Positions 8,840 through 17,715 of a stretch of DNA of 64,000 nucleotides are shown here, piece after piece (within the stretch, counting starts at the first letter, position 1; every line of letters starts with the position of its first letter). The position numbers were made by a program, and so were the translations under genes. Origin of the DNA: QHXQ01 sp045807745 (GTDB lineage: Bacteria > Acidobacteriota > Blastocatellia > Pyrinomonadales > Pyrinomonadaceae); the NCBI GenBank assembly GCA_045807745.1, contig JBJMGT010000011.1, positions 62,001 through 126,000 on the forward strand, given 5' to 3'. The notes beneath the pieces were generated by a model. It saw only the letters and a program-made list of their open reading frames with translations. It did not search any database and had not been told where the DNA came from.

Positions 8840-9735
8840 CGCGAGCAATCATAGCCTCACAAACTTTGGCGCGCGCCCGCACGCGTGCGCCCGGCCTGAC
8901 TGCCGTGTGCTTATCTCTATTGCGCGCCTGCACGTTTGCCGGGCTAATCCTGTTCTGCTTTCTTCCGCTCACACAAGCGCAATCCGCCCTCACGCCGCTC
9001 CAGCGTGAAATCGAAAAACAACGCGGCAGGCTGGCCTCGAATGACGTAGAAGAACGTCGTGAGGCCCTGACCCGGCTCGGCGCAATGCATCGACCTGAGG
9101 CTGCCCGCGCGGCCGTCCCCAGGCTCCAAGACCCAGAGATCATCATCCGCGTCACCGCCGCGCATGCCATCCTGTCGCTGCCTGCTGATGAAGCCGCCGC
9201 GCTGCTTCTGCCGCTTTTAAACGACCGCAAAGAATTTGTGCGCCGCGAAGCCGCCTACGCTCTGGGCGAGACGCGCAGCCGCACGGCAGTTGATTCATTG
9301 CTGACGGCGCTCGCCCGCGACAAGGAGGCCGGCGTGCGCGGCGCAGCGGCTGTCGCGCTCGGTCAGATCGGCGACGCGCGCGCTGTGACAGCGCTGACGG
9401 AAGCCTTAGCCCGGCGTCTCCCCGGCTCAGGCGTGCTCAAACGAATCACGCGTGCCACGACGGACGAGAACGACTTTGTGCGCCGGGCCGCGGTCGAGGC
9501 GCTCGGCCGGATTGGCGACCGCGCCAGCGTGCCTGCGCTTATTGCCGTGCTGACCAACGAACACGCTGGTGATGATGTGCGCCGCGAAGCCGTCCGTGCC
9601 CTCGGTCTCATCGGCGACCCTGCGGCCGTGCCCGCGTTGCGCTCCGTGCTCGCGGCCGCTGATCCATATCTATCGCGCCTCGCCTACGAAGTCTTGCGTA
9701 AACTCGATCCAAACAACGCCGCGCGCCCTGCTTAA
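8836..9735 (+). CDS. Secreted or lipid-anchored HEAT-repeat protein
   Basis: A 299-residue protein with an N-terminal export signal (TAVCLSLLRACTFAGLILFCF, then PLTQAQS) followed by HEAT/PBS-lyase-like repeats of about 30 residues. Each repeat has the pattern VRREAAYALGETRSRTAVDSL, VRGAAAVALGQIGDARAVTA, VRRAAVEALGRIGDRASVPA or VRREAVRALGLIGDPAAVPA. These form superhelical protein-binding scaffolds. The ATG overlaps the previous stop (ATGA). Function beyond protein binding cannot be told. A strong bidirectional terminator follows at 9749-9780. Confidence 0.8.
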   Translation: MTRAIIASQTLARARTRAPGLTAVCLSLLRACTFAGLILFCFLPLTQAQSALTPLQREIEKQRGRLASNDVEERREALTRLGAMHRPEAARAAVPRLQDPEIIIRVTAAHAILSLPADEAAALLLPLLNDRKEFVRREAAYALGETRSRTAVDSLLTALARDKEAGVRGAAAVALGQIGDARAVTALTEALARRLPGSGVLKRITRATTDENDFVRRAAVEALGRIGDRASVPALIAVLTNEHAGDDVRREAVRALGLIGDPAAVPALRSVLAAADPYLSRLAYEVLRKLDPNNAARPA

Positions 9736-9748
9736 TGCGCAAACGAAA

Positions 9749-9780
9749 AAGCCGAGACTGAGTTAACTCAGTCTCGGCTT
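9749..9780. terminator. Perfect 16-bp palindromic bidirectional terminator
   Basis: AAGCCGAGACTGAGTT is followed directly by its exact reverse complement, between the convergent HEAT-repeat (+) and AAA+ (-) genes. An A-run precedes the stem, which becomes a U-run in the minus-strand transcript. Confidence 0.85.
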
Positions 9781-9802
9781 CACACTTAACATGTGATCGC
9801 GT

Positions 9803-11014
9803 TTAGCTGTCGGTCTTATCGCTACGCCCCTGACCTTTGCGTGCGACTTTGGTCTGGGCTGGGATCGGCAACCCGACGCCGCCCGACTTGGCCTCGATCT
9901 CTTCAAGTTCCGGCTCGGCTTCGCCCGGTTCTGAGATCAACGCTCCGCCGGAACGCTTCGAGAAGACAAGGCGCTTGCCCTGCTCGTCCAGATCGACGTA
10001 GACCAGATCGCCCAAGCCCACCTGCTCTGTCGCCACGAGGTTCGACAGCGGATAGACGAGGAAGCGTTCGATGGAGCGCTTCAGGTGGCGCGCGCCGTAT
10101 TTGAAGTCGATGCCCTCTTCCAAGAGCATTGTCTTGGCCGTGTCCGAGCACTGGAAGACGAACTTCGTGCCCGCGCCGCGCATGATGCGCTCCTGCACCG
10201 CCGCCAACTCCAGTTCTAGAATCTGGCGCAGATGATGTTCCTTCAACGAACGGAAGACCACCACCTTGTCTATGCGGTTCATAAACTCCGGCGAAAACTT
10301 ACGTCTGGCCGCTTCGACCGCCGTGCGATAAATCTTCTGGTCGACCTCTGTGTCGTTCGGGTTCTTCGCCCCTTTCGCGGGCGCGAAACCGATACCGCCT
10401 GAGATCAATTCCGACATTTCGCGCGCGCCCAAATTCGAGGTCAGCACGACCATCGTCTTCGAGAAATCCACGCGGCGGTTGTCGCCTAACGTCAGCGTCG
10501 CCTTGTCGAGGATGCCCAAGAGCAGTTGCCACAGAGAGTCGGATGCCTTCTCGATCTCGTCGAAGAGGACGAGCGAGAGCTTGGTCTCGTCCGTGTGGTA
10601 ACGGTCGAGATTCTCCTGCGTCAGCATCGGGCTGGTCTCGCGGTGGCCTAAATAGCCCGGAGGCGAGCCGATGAGTTTCGCAATCTCGTGCGAGTGTTGA
10701 AACTCCGCGCAGTCGATCTTGATGACCGCGTTCTGGTCGCCAAAGAGCACTTCGGCGGCCGCCTCGACGACGCGTGTTTTACCGGAGCCGGTCGGCCCCA
10801 GAAACAGCATCGTGCCGACGGGGCGGTTGGGCGGGTTCATGCCTGCGAGAAAAATCTGGTACAGCCCGGACATGCGCCGGACCGCGCGCTCCTGCCCGAC
10901 GATCCGCGCTCCTAGCTTCTCTTCGAACTCCTGCGCGCGCGGACTCTTTTGATCGGGATCAAGAAAGACCGTCTCGTTGATGTTTTTCTTCTGCTTCTCC
11001 ATTGTCGCAATCAT
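9803..11014 (-). CDS. Stand-alone AAA+ ATPase of the ClpA/ClpB D2 (AAA_2) type
   Basis: The 403-residue protein has a single AAA+ module most like the second ATPase domain of ClpB/ClpC. Features are GARIVGQERAVRRM at the entry, Walker A GPTGSGKT (about 73-80), a pore-loop region GSPPGYLGHRE, Walker B VLFDEIEKA (about 151-157), sensor 1 VLTSNLG, arginine-finger segment FSPEFMNRIDKVVVF, and the D2-small domain YGARHLKRSIERF. It has neither an N-terminal Clp domain nor a ClpX zinc domain, and ends in a charged tail. ATG 11014 is chosen because AAGGAGG sits just upstream; the in-frame 11047 start lacks this. It is probably an unfoldase or remodelling factor, partner unknown. Confidence 0.85.
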   Translation of the reverse strand: MIATMEKQKKNINETVFLDPDQKSPRAQEFEEKLGARIVGQERAVRRMSGLYQIFLAGMNPPNRPVGTMLFLGPTGSGKTRVVEAAAEVLFGDQNAVIKIDCAEFQHSHEIAKLIGSPPGYLGHRETSPMLTQENLDRYHTDETKLSLVLFDEIEKASDSLWQLLLGILDKATLTLGDNRRVDFSKTMVVLTSNLGAREMSELISGGIGFAPAKGAKNPNDTEVDQKIYRTAVEAARRKFSPEFMNRIDKVVVFRSLKEHHLRQILELELAAVQERIMRGAGTKFVFQCSDTAKTMLLEEGIDFKYGARHLKRSIERFLVYPLSNLVATEQVGLGDLVYVDLDEQGKRLVFSKRSGGALISEPGEAEPELEEIEAKSGGVGLPIPAQTKVARKGQGRSDKTDS

Positions 11015-11533
11015 GACCGTCCTCCTTGCCTGAAGCGTCGCGGGCACTCAAACCTTGCGCCCGGAGCGGCTCGCAAATGATCTTACGAATCGACGGGCTT
11101 GTGCGGTTCAAACGCACTGTGGGTAGCACCGCAAAGAACTGTGGCGACCGGCACAGTCGCCGCACTCTTGCTCCATGCAAAGAACGATCCGCAACTGTCA
11201 TTGATGCGATACGGGCGACGCCAGTTGGCTTCAAATGGTTGCCCGCGTAAGACTGCTGCGCAAACGGGAACACTATATAAACGACAACGCCGCGTTTGTC
11301 ACCACAAAATATGCGATTCGCGGAAAAATAATTGCTGGCGAGCCGATTATGGTGGCCGGGCAAGGCTGACAATTCGCGGCAGTAGCTGACTGACACAGTC
11401 CGTCGCCTTCCAGATTTTTGGATGAGCGCGCCCCAAGGTCACACGCAAAACGCACGTCCATCTCACCAAAACGTTGAGCAACTCGCCCCCACCTGCCGCC
11501 GGCGCTTGGTTGCCTGTGTTGGCCGAAAAACAT
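11015..11533. other. Intergenic region upstream of the AAA+ gene, no gene seen
   Basis: About 520 bases between the AAA+ start and the terminators of ino1. It must hold the minus-strand promoter of the AAA+ gene, but no convincing -35/-10 pair was found. Short frames in this stretch have no start signals or protein character. Confidence 0.4.
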
Positions 11534-11562
11534 AGAGCGCATCGCCGGCTGCGATGCGCTCT
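11534..11562 (-). terminator. 12-bp stem hairpin downstream of ino1
   Basis: AGAGCGCATCGC and GCGATGCGCTCT form a perfect 12-bp stem with a 5-base loop, beyond the ino1 stop in its direction of transcription. Confidence 0.6.
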
Positions 11563-11577
11563 TGAATGAGCAAGCTG

Positions 11578-11596
11578 GCGGGCCTGCAAGGCCCGC
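11578..11596 (-). terminator. Short GC-rich hairpin immediately after ino1
   Basis: GCGGGCC / GGCCCGC (7 bp, loop TGCAA) lies directly after the ino1 stop, in tandem with the 11534-11562 stem. Confidence 0.5.
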
Positions 11597-11599
11597 ACC

Positions 11600-12919
11600 T
11601 CAGTCGTAATACTCAAGTCCCAAGTGCGTGATCAGGTCTTCGCCGCGCAGGTGGCGGAGCGTGTTCTTGAGTTTTAACAATTGGATGAAGAGGTCGTGCT
11701 CCGGGTAGAGATCGGGGGCGGTCATCGGCGACTTAAAGTAGAAGGAGAGCCACTCCTGCACGCCCTTCATGCCGGTGCGCTGCGCCAGATCGAGGAAGAG
11801 CGCGAGGTCGAGCACGAGCGGCGCGGCCAAGATCGAATCGCGACACAGGAAATCGATCTTGATCTGCATCGGATAGCCAAGCCAGCCGAAGATGTCTATG
11901 TTGTCCCAGCCCTCTTTGTTGTCGCCGCGCGGCGGATAGTAGTTGATACGCACGACGTGCGAGAAATCTTTGTAGAGCGACGGATAGACATCCGGCTGGA
12001 GGATGTGTTCGAGCACCGACAGCTTCGACTCTTCTTTGGTCTTGAACGACTCAGGATCGTCCAAGACTTCACCGTCGCGGTTGCCGAGGATGTTGGTCGA
12101 GTACCACCCGTGCAGACCCAGCATGCGCGACTTCAGACCGGGCGCGAGAATGGTCTTCATCAACGTCTGCCCGGTCTTAAAATCCTTGCCGCAGACGGGC
12201 ACGCTGTTCTGGTTCGCCAAATCCATCAGGGCCGGCACGTCCACCGTCAGGTTCGGCGCGCCGTTGGCGAAGGGCACGCCGGATTTCAAGGCAGCGTAGG
12301 CGTAGATCATCGATGGCGCAATCGCCTTGTGATTGTCGCGCATCGCCTGTTCAAACGACTTCAAGGTCTTGTGCACGGCGTGCTGCTTCAGAAAGATTTC
12401 GGTCGAGGCGGCCCAGACCATGACGAGCCGCGCGCACTTGTTCTTGCGTTTGAACTCGGCGATCTCAGCGATCAACTGCTCAGCCAACTCAAACTTGTTC
12501 GCACCCTCTTTGACGTTCGTGCCGCTCAGACGTTTGACGTAAGACTGATCGAAGACGGCCTTCATCGGCTTGATCTTCTGCAACGGCGTGCGCAGTTGCG
12601 CGAGCAACTCCTTTTCGAGCACACCGGCGTGCATGGCCGCGTCGTAGGCCGAGTCGGGGAAGATGTCCCACGCGCCGAAGACGAGATCGTTCAAATCCGC
12701 GAGCGGTAAGAACTCTTTAATCGGCGGCACGCGATTCTCTGTCCGCTTACCGAGCCGAATCGTGCCCATCTGCGTCAAGCTGCCGATAGGTTCAGCCAAC
12801 CCCTGCTTGATCGCTTCGACGCCCGCGATGAACGTTGTGCTCACTGCACCTAAGCCGACGAGCAACACGCCCAGCTTGCCTTTTGCCGGCGCAATCTCCG
12901 CGCCCTTTGCCACTGCCAT
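11600..12919 (-). CDS. ino1: Inositol-3-phosphate synthase
   Basis: It converts glucose 6-phosphate to myo-inositol 3-phosphate using NAD, feeding inositol lipids or solutes. The 439-residue protein has the N-terminal Rossmann segment KLGVLLVGLGAVSTTFIAGV, a catalytic Lys region DFKTGQTLMKTILAPGLK, the GLHGWYSTNILGNRDGEVL segment and the IKIDFLCRDSILAAPLVLDL strand. The start is ATG 12919, where GGAGGAG is well spaced; the frame open to 13018 lacks a signal and runs toward the repeat element. This is the longer bacterial form resembling plant/archaeal-type synthases. It is separated from the AraC gene by element E2 and probably has its own promoter. Confidence 0.93.
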   Translation of the reverse strand: MAVAKGAEIAPAKGKLGVLLVGLGAVSTTFIAGVEAIKQGLAEPIGSLTQMGTIRLGKRTENRVPPIKEFLPLADLNDLVFGAWDIFPDSAYDAAMHAGVLEKELLAQLRTPLQKIKPMKAVFDQSYVKRLSGTNVKEGANKFELAEQLIAEIAEFKRKNKCARLVMVWAASTEIFLKQHAVHKTLKSFEQAMRDNHKAIAPSMIYAYAALKSGVPFANGAPNLTVDVPALMDLANQNSVPVCGKDFKTGQTLMKTILAPGLKSRMLGLHGWYSTNILGNRDGEVLDDPESFKTKEESKLSVLEHILQPDVYPSLYKDFSHVVRINYYPPRGDNKEGWDNIDIFGWLGYPMQIKIDFLCRDSILAAPLVLDLALFLDLAQRTGMKGVQEWLSFYFKSPMTAPDLYPEHDLFIQLLKLKNTLRHLRGEDLITHLGLEYYD

Positions 12920-13023
12920 AATTCCGACTCCTCCGTTAATAAGCTGCCCAACAGCATAACGCCCGGCCGCGCGCACGTCGCGCCAAATCTTGCCCAAGAT
13001 GCGCGGCGGCTTGCGCAAATGAA

Positions 13024-13094
13024 GAGGTCAGAGGTTAGAGGTCAGAGGTCAGTCAGAACTTTTCCTGCACTGACCTCTGACCTCTGACCTCTGC
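13024..13094. repeat. Inverted tandem-unit element E2 (7-bp GGTCAGA unit)
   Basis: The left arm repeats AGAGGTC four times with one substitution (13024-13052) and the right arm repeats TGACCTC (13070-13094), separated by about 17 bases. The stop codon and last dozen codons of the minus-strand AraC gene (13053) fall inside the element. The ino1 start is about 105 bases away and keeps its own Shine-Dalgarno. Confidence 0.85.
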
Positions 13095-13931
13095 AATCAA
13101 TGCTGCCCGGAAGGCGCGTGGTGAGAGACCGGTCGTTTGCCGGAAAGCTTTGGCAAAGTGGCTGGGGCTGATGTAGCCGACGCGGGCGCTGACTTCGGTG
13201 ACGGAGAGATCAGTGGTGGCAAGGAGCGTCTGCGCGCGTTCGAGGCGGAGGGCCGAGAGATAGGCGTGGGGCGACATGCCGGTCACTTTTTTGAAGAGGC
13301 GGGCGAAGTGAAAAGGGGAGAGATAGGCGGCCGCCGCCATCTCTTCAAGCGGCACATCCTGATCCAGCCGGGCATGCATCAACTCGACCGCGCGGCGCAC
13401 GCGCCGGTCGATTAAGCCCACACGCGATAGTTCCAACTCCGCCGCGCGGCGGATGTGCGCATGCCGACGCAGCAGGTGAATCGTGATCTGTTCGACGAAG
13501 GCGGCGACAACCAACTCCTGCCCGACTTCCGCCGCACGCAACTCGTCGGCGAGATCGCTGGCGAGCCGTGCGAGCCGTGCATCGTCTGTGACGGCGTGCG
13601 CGGGAAAGGTAATGCGTGCGTCGGCGCGGGTCAGGTGGGCGCGCACGGCGCAGTCAAGGACGTAAGCGGGCGCGAGCGTGGCGAGCAAGTAGGCGGCGTT
13701 CTGACCCTGCGTGTTGAAGTCCTCGCCGGGCGCGATGAGTAACGCGCCGGGTGCGTGCAACTCGCCTGCGACCTGCGCACCTGTCCAGCGTAGCGTGCCC
13801 TGAAGCACAGAGAGTGCGGTGTACGTCTGCCGCGCCTCGCTCGCCCAGCGCGCTAGCCCGCGCTGGCGCAGGTGCACAGTGTAGTGTTCGTGCACCAGAA
13901 TCTTATCGTTGACGGGCGCAGGCGTGTTCAT
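13053..13931 (-). CDS. AraC-family transcriptional regulator
   Basis: A 292-residue regulator with an N-terminal cupin-like ligand domain (about 1-160) and a C-terminal pair of helix-turn-helix motifs (about 180-280). The family signature reads YLSPFHFARLFKKVTGMSPH ... VTEVSARVGYISPSHFAKAF ... TGLSPRAFR. The tail after FRAALI (EVRGQRSVQEKF) is encoded by the right arm of element E2 and is probably not part of the original domain. Start ATG 13931 gives MNTPAPVNDKILVHEHYTVH. Target genes are unknown; ino1 lies downstream. Confidence 0.9.
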   Translation of the reverse strand: MNTPAPVNDKILVHEHYTVHLRQRGLARWASEARQTYTALSVLQGTLRWTGAQVAGELHAPGALLIAPGEDFNTQGQNAAYLLATLAPAYVLDCAVRAHLTRADARITFPAHAVTDDARLARLASDLADELRAAEVGQELVVAAFVEQITIHLLRRHAHIRRAAELELSRVGLIDRRVRRAVELMHARLDQDVPLEEMAAAAYLSPFHFARLFKKVTGMSPHAYLSALRLERAQTLLATTDLSVTEVSARVGYISPSHFAKAFRQTTGLSPRAFRAALIAEVRGQRSVQEKF

Positions 13932-13995
13932 GCGGGCGAGCAGAAGATAACAGACTTGCCGCGCGCGTCTGTAGTCGAGCGGGCTGGCGTGTAGT

Positions 13996-14790
13996 TCATG
14001 ACAGGCGCAGTTCAGCTAACTTGTGCACCATACGCGCGGGATCGTTAGTGATGACGGCGCGGACGCCTAGCGCCGCCAGCCTTTGTAAGCGCGCTGGGTT
14101 GTCAACTGTCCAGACGACGACCGGGAAGCCGGCCCGCTGTGCAGCGGCGATCATGCGCTTGGTAGCGAGTGTGTGGTGGAGCGCAAGCTCGTGCGCCCCG
14201 CAGGCGCGGGCGCGGGCGATGAGTGAACGCGACGTGGGCAGCGGCCGCGCGAGGCGAGGCTCAAAGAGCGCGGCGGTGCGCAAGTGCGGCGCAAGCCGAC
14301 GCACGTCTGCGACGGCCGCGAGCGTGAAGCTTTCGACGACGACCACTTCATCCATACGATGCGCGCGAATGGTCTCGACGACGCGCGTGGTCAGGTTATG
14401 GACATCACTCCGTTCGCATTTCAACTCGACGTAGAGCACACGGCCGCGCGCTTGTGCAAGTTGTAAGACCTGTACGAGCGACGGCACACCTGCGTGCGCG
14501 TACTCGGCGCGCGCGTGAGCGGGGACGCGGCGGTTAAACGAAGAACCGACATCAGTGGCGGCCAGCTCATTTGTAGTTAGCGCGGCGACGAAGTCTGCGC
14601 GCGCGGCCGTGCGCCGGAGGGTGGCGTCGTGTATGACGACGGGCTGTTGGTCAATTGACAGACGCACGTCGAACTCGATGCCGTCCGCGCCGTCGGCGAA
14701 GGCGCGCGCGAACGAGGCGAGCGTGTTCTCCGGCGCGACCGCCGCCGCGCCGCGATGACCGATGATAAGCGGCGCTTGATTGGCGCTCAT
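13996..14790 (-). CDS. ugpQ: Glycerophosphodiester phosphodiesterase
   Basis: It hydrolyses glycerophosphodiesters to glycerol 3-phosphate and an alcohol. The 264-residue TIM-barrel protein has IIGHRGAAAVAPENTLASF (the HRG and PENT catalytic segment), IEFDVRLS and PVVIHDATLRRT (metal-binding Glu/Asp and catalytic His), VELK, and the C-terminal VVWTVDNPARLQRLAALGV. No signal peptide, so cytoplasmic. Its ATG overlaps the stop of the GH57 gene as ATGA, indicating translational coupling. Confidence 0.93.
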   Translation of the reverse strand: MSANQAPLIIGHRGAAAVAPENTLASFARAFADGADGIEFDVRLSIDQQPVVIHDATLRRTAARADFVAALTTNELAATDVGSSFNRRVPAHARAEYAHAGVPSLVQVLQLAQARGRVLYVELKCERSDVHNLTTRVVETIRAHRMDEVVVVESFTLAAVADVRRLAPHLRTAALFEPRLARPLPTSRSLIARARACGAHELALHHTLATKRMIAAAQRAGFPVVVWTVDNPARLQRLAALGVRAVITNDPARMVHKLAELRLS

Positions 14791-16385
14791 GCGGCGTAGA
14801 CGCGATAGTCGAGTTCGGGGAAGAGATTGTCGCGCCGTTCGATCTCGGCCAGTCGTTCGGCGTCAATCGTGCCGCGTTCGATCTCGTCGGCGAGCGCGTT
14901 GAAGCGGCGTATGTGCGCGCGGAAGCGGCGGGTCGCATACGCGACCGTTGTGCCCTGATAGATTTGAAAGGCCCAGTCGCTCGATTGTGCGAGCAGCAGT
15001 TCGCGCGCGGCCTGTGTGAGCGCGCGCCGCGTCGTCTCGTCGGGCGGCGCAGTGTGCTTATTGGCGAGCGCAGTCATGCGCGCTTCCGCCGCGTGCTGGT
15101 GCGGGTACATCCACGCGTTGCCTTCGTTGAGCCAGACCTTGTAGTAGCCTTCCGCGCCCCACGAGGACGGCGACAGCCGCTGCACCTGCAAGCGCGGCTT
15201 CGCGTCAAGGTAATCGCCAGGCGTGACGTTCGCCAGTTCGTGCCGGCGGCGATGCAGCCATTGAAAGACGTGGTCGAGAAACTGCACGCCTTCAAACCAC
15301 CAATGCCCGAATAACTCCGCATCATATGGCGAGACGACGAGCGGCGCGTGCCCGGCCAACGTCTCGCGCAGGCGCGCGGCCTGTTTAATGCGCTCGCCGA
15401 CAAAATGCTCGGCGTGGACGCGTGCGCGCTCGTTGGCGTGTGCGGGCACGTATGGCTGCTTGTGTTCGAGCGGCACATCGCGCCCGGTCACGCGATGATA
15501 TTTGAGACCGAGCGGGCGGCGCGTGCCGTCGGCATGTAGGTGCGGGCGCAGATAATCGTGCGGCGCGTCCCAGCCTACGTCGCGATAGAACTCGCGATAG
15601 TCCACGTCGGCCGGATAGCCGATGAGCGAACTCCAGACCTGTTGGCTGGTTTCGAGATCACGCGCGAAGACGGCGACGCCGTTCGGGCAACGCACCGGCG
15701 CATAGACGCCGTAGCGCGGGCGCGGCGTGCCGTAGAGCAGCGCGTGCGTGTCGGCGACGAAGTATTCCAGACCGGCGGCGGCCAACAGCGTTTCGAGTTC
15801 TTCGGCGTAGGCGCATTCGGGTAGCCAGATGCCGCGCGGGCGGCGGCCGAAATGCTTCTGATAGTTGGCGACCGCGATCTCGACTTGCGCGCGCCGCGCC
15901 GGGGCGGTCGAGATAAACGGCATGAAGCCGTGCGTTGCGCCGCAGGTGATCAACTCGACGACGCCTGTGTCTTGTAGCGTGCGAAAGGCCCGCACGAGAT
16001 CGCGTCTGTAGACTTCGTGCCAGAGTCGTTCGGTGGCGCGCAGTTGCTCGTAGTACATGCGCGCGGTCGCGTGGAATTGCGGCAGGTCACGGAACGTGCG
16101 CTCAAGCTCTTTCTCGGCCAGCGCGATGAGGTTGGCCAGATGGCGCGTGTAACGGGTTTGCAGTAACTCGTCAGACAACATCTCGCAGAGCGTCGGCGAG
16201 AGATTGAGCGTGACGCGCGGGCTGGCCCCTTCGTCACGCAGGCGCGCGAGCAGCGCGGCGAGCGGTAGATAGACTTCCGTGATCGCTTCGTAGAGCCAGT
16301 CTTCCTCTAAAAATTCGGCATGCTCCGGATGACGCACGAACGGCAGGTGCGCGTGCAGGATCAGACTGAAATAGCCTATGGGCAT
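14787..16385 (-). CDS. GH57-family 1,4-alpha-glucan branching enzyme (DUF1957 type)
   Basis: A 532-residue protein that should introduce alpha-1,6 branches in glycogen-like glucans. The N-terminal GH57 barrel begins GYFSLILHAHLPFVRHPE. The predicted nucleophile Glu is in IWLPECAYA (about residue 185), and the acid/base Asp in VVSPYDAELFGHWWFEG. The conserved C-terminal helical domain contains SSWGAEGYYKVWLNEGNAWM. Length and motif order match the Thermus/Thermococcus-type branching enzymes. The next upstream gene encodes a DUF4912 protein, and GDPD is coupled downstream. Its start is only 10 bases from repeat element E3 and lacks a clear Shine-Dalgarno. Confidence 0.9.
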   Translation of the reverse strand: MPIGYFSLILHAHLPFVRHPEHAEFLEEDWLYEAITEVYLPLAALLARLRDEGASPRVTLNLSPTLCEMLSDELLQTRYTRHLANLIALAEKELERTFRDLPQFHATARMYYEQLRATERLWHEVYRRDLVRAFRTLQDTGVVELITCGATHGFMPFISTAPARRAQVEIAVANYQKHFGRRPRGIWLPECAYAEELETLLAAAGLEYFVADTHALLYGTPRPRYGVYAPVRCPNGVAVFARDLETSQQVWSSLIGYPADVDYREFYRDVGWDAPHDYLRPHLHADGTRRPLGLKYHRVTGRDVPLEHKQPYVPAHANERARVHAEHFVGERIKQAARLRETLAGHAPLVVSPYDAELFGHWWFEGVQFLDHVFQWLHRRRHELANVTPGDYLDAKPRLQVQRLSPSSWGAEGYYKVWLNEGNAWMYPHQHAAEARMTALANKHTAPPDETTRRALTQAARELLLAQSSDWAFQIYQGTTVAYATRRFRAHIRRFNALADEIERGTIDAERLAEIERRDNLFPELDYRVYAA

Positions 16386-16395
16386 GGGAGGTGAT

Positions 16396-16480
16396 GATTG
16401 CGGAATTCGGATTGCGGATTGCGGATTGAAGGAATAACTCTTCTTCTAATCCGCAATCCGAATTCCGCAGTCCGCAATTT
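16396..16480. repeat. Inverted tandem-unit element E3 (7-bp ATTGCGG unit)
   Basis: The left arm repeats GATTGCG units (16396-16437) and the right arm repeats CCGCAAT units (16444-16480), with a very short spacer. It fills the whole gap between the DUF4912 stop (16479-16481) and the GH57 start at 16385. Confidence 0.85.
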
Positions 16481-17546
16481 AAAGCTTGCGCCAGCGCAGG
16501 AGCGGCGACTGTTGGCCGACGCTCATGCTGGGCAGCCAGACGTTCGAGCCGGCGTGGGATGACGGTTGCAAAGGCCGCAATGTTGGCAATGCGCCGCGCC
16601 CCGGCGTCATGCTCGGCAGCCAGACGCGCACGTGCCGTTCGGGCTGGCGCACGGCACTCGCACTCCAAGCGAAACTCGTCGGGCGCAAGGCCGCCGCGTC
16701 CGCCTCTTCGTCGATCTCCAATTCAAAGCCGAACACTTCGCGCAAGAGTTCGAGCAGACCGGCCTGAGCGGACGGTGCGCCGTGTTGCGCGAGCAGCGCA
16801 TCGAGCCAACGCGCGAGCGGTGACGACAGCCGCGCACGCACCTGCGGTAACGGCTCGGCGAAAACGAGCGAGACGATGAGCGCGCGCAGTTCGGCCAGTT
16901 CCGTTGTGCCAAGCGGCGGCACAGGTGCGGCGGCGAGCGTGTGTGCGAGCGCAAGCGTGCCCCCGTGCTCAGTCGCTTCATCCGCGCCTTCAAGTGCAAG
17001 CGCGAGCGCGTCGCCCGCATAGCCCGACTCATTCACGACCCGCGCCAACTCGTCCGCGCCCGCGTGAAACTCCTGTGCATCATCCGTCTCCGGCGCAACG
17101 CCGACGGGCGGTGTGCGCGCACTGTCGGACGCGAGCAGGCGTATGAACGGCTTGTCGGCGGCGGCGAAGCCGACCTCGACCCGATAGCTGCGGCCCGGTT
17201 GCACATCGAACCAATAGTTACGCGCGGGCGAAGCCGCATCCGTATGCGTGGCGCTGTTTTCGCTGTCAAGCAGGCGCACGGCGAGTTGATAGCCATCGGC
17301 CGCGCCGGCGAAAGCGCGCTGGAGCGTAACCTGTGGATCGCGTGCGAACTGCCAGTAAGCGTACAGTCTGTAGGGCGATTGGACGAGCAGTTGCAGTTCG
17401 TCGCGCGTGTAAGTTTCGGGCAGCGGTTCGTCTGCGTCGTGTGCGAGCGCGGCGAGGCTATCCGCTGCGGGAGCAACGGGCGGCGCGCTATCAGCAGCGA
17501 CAGCGACCCCTGCGGGCGTGTGCTCGGAACTGCCCGGATGCAACAA
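16479..17546 (-). CDS. DUF4912-domain protein
   Basis: A 355-residue protein. The DUF4912 domain lies at about 40-150 (ETYTRDELQLLVQSPYRLYA, YWQFARDP, NYWFDVQPGRSYRVEVGF). This domain often sits next to GH57 branching enzymes, which fits the gene downstream; its exact role is not known. The rest is Ala-rich, with a segment EVFGFELEIDEEAD. The C-terminus holds two copies of a short motif, VWLPSMTPG and VWLPSMSVG. The start is TTG 17546 because AGGAG is well placed. The stop touches element E3. Confidence 0.75.
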   Translation of the reverse strand: MLHPGSSEHTPAGVAVAADSAPPVAPAADSLAALAHDADEPLPETYTRDELQLLVQSPYRLYAYWQFARDPQVTLQRAFAGAADGYQLAVRLLDSENSATHTDAASPARNYWFDVQPGRSYRVEVGFAAADKPFIRLLASDSARTPPVGVAPETDDAQEFHAGADELARVVNESGYAGDALALALEGADEATEHGGTLALAHTLAAAPVPPLGTTELAELRALIVSLVFAEPLPQVRARLSSPLARWLDALLAQHGAPSAQAGLLELLREVFGFELEIDEEADAAALRPTSFAWSASAVRQPERHVRVWLPSMTPGRGALPTLRPLQPSSHAGSNVWLPSMSVGQQSPLLRWRKL

Positions 17547-17715
17547 AAAGCTATCTCCTGTAACGAACGCTGCTTGGCGGCAGCGACGCAGGTTGAAATG
17601 AGAAGTGTTAAGCGAGCAGTTTACTTGTAAGTTATTCGCTGGTGCGGTGTCAATGAAGAAGCGGGCAGGTTTGCGCGGGGCGCAGTAGTCTGTTGTTCGA
17701 CCGGCGCAAACGGGC

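Noticed and set aside
11681..12709. Plus-strand 342-codon frame opposite ino1
   Set aside because: It lies antisense to the clearly conserved inositol-phosphate synthase and has a biased composition.
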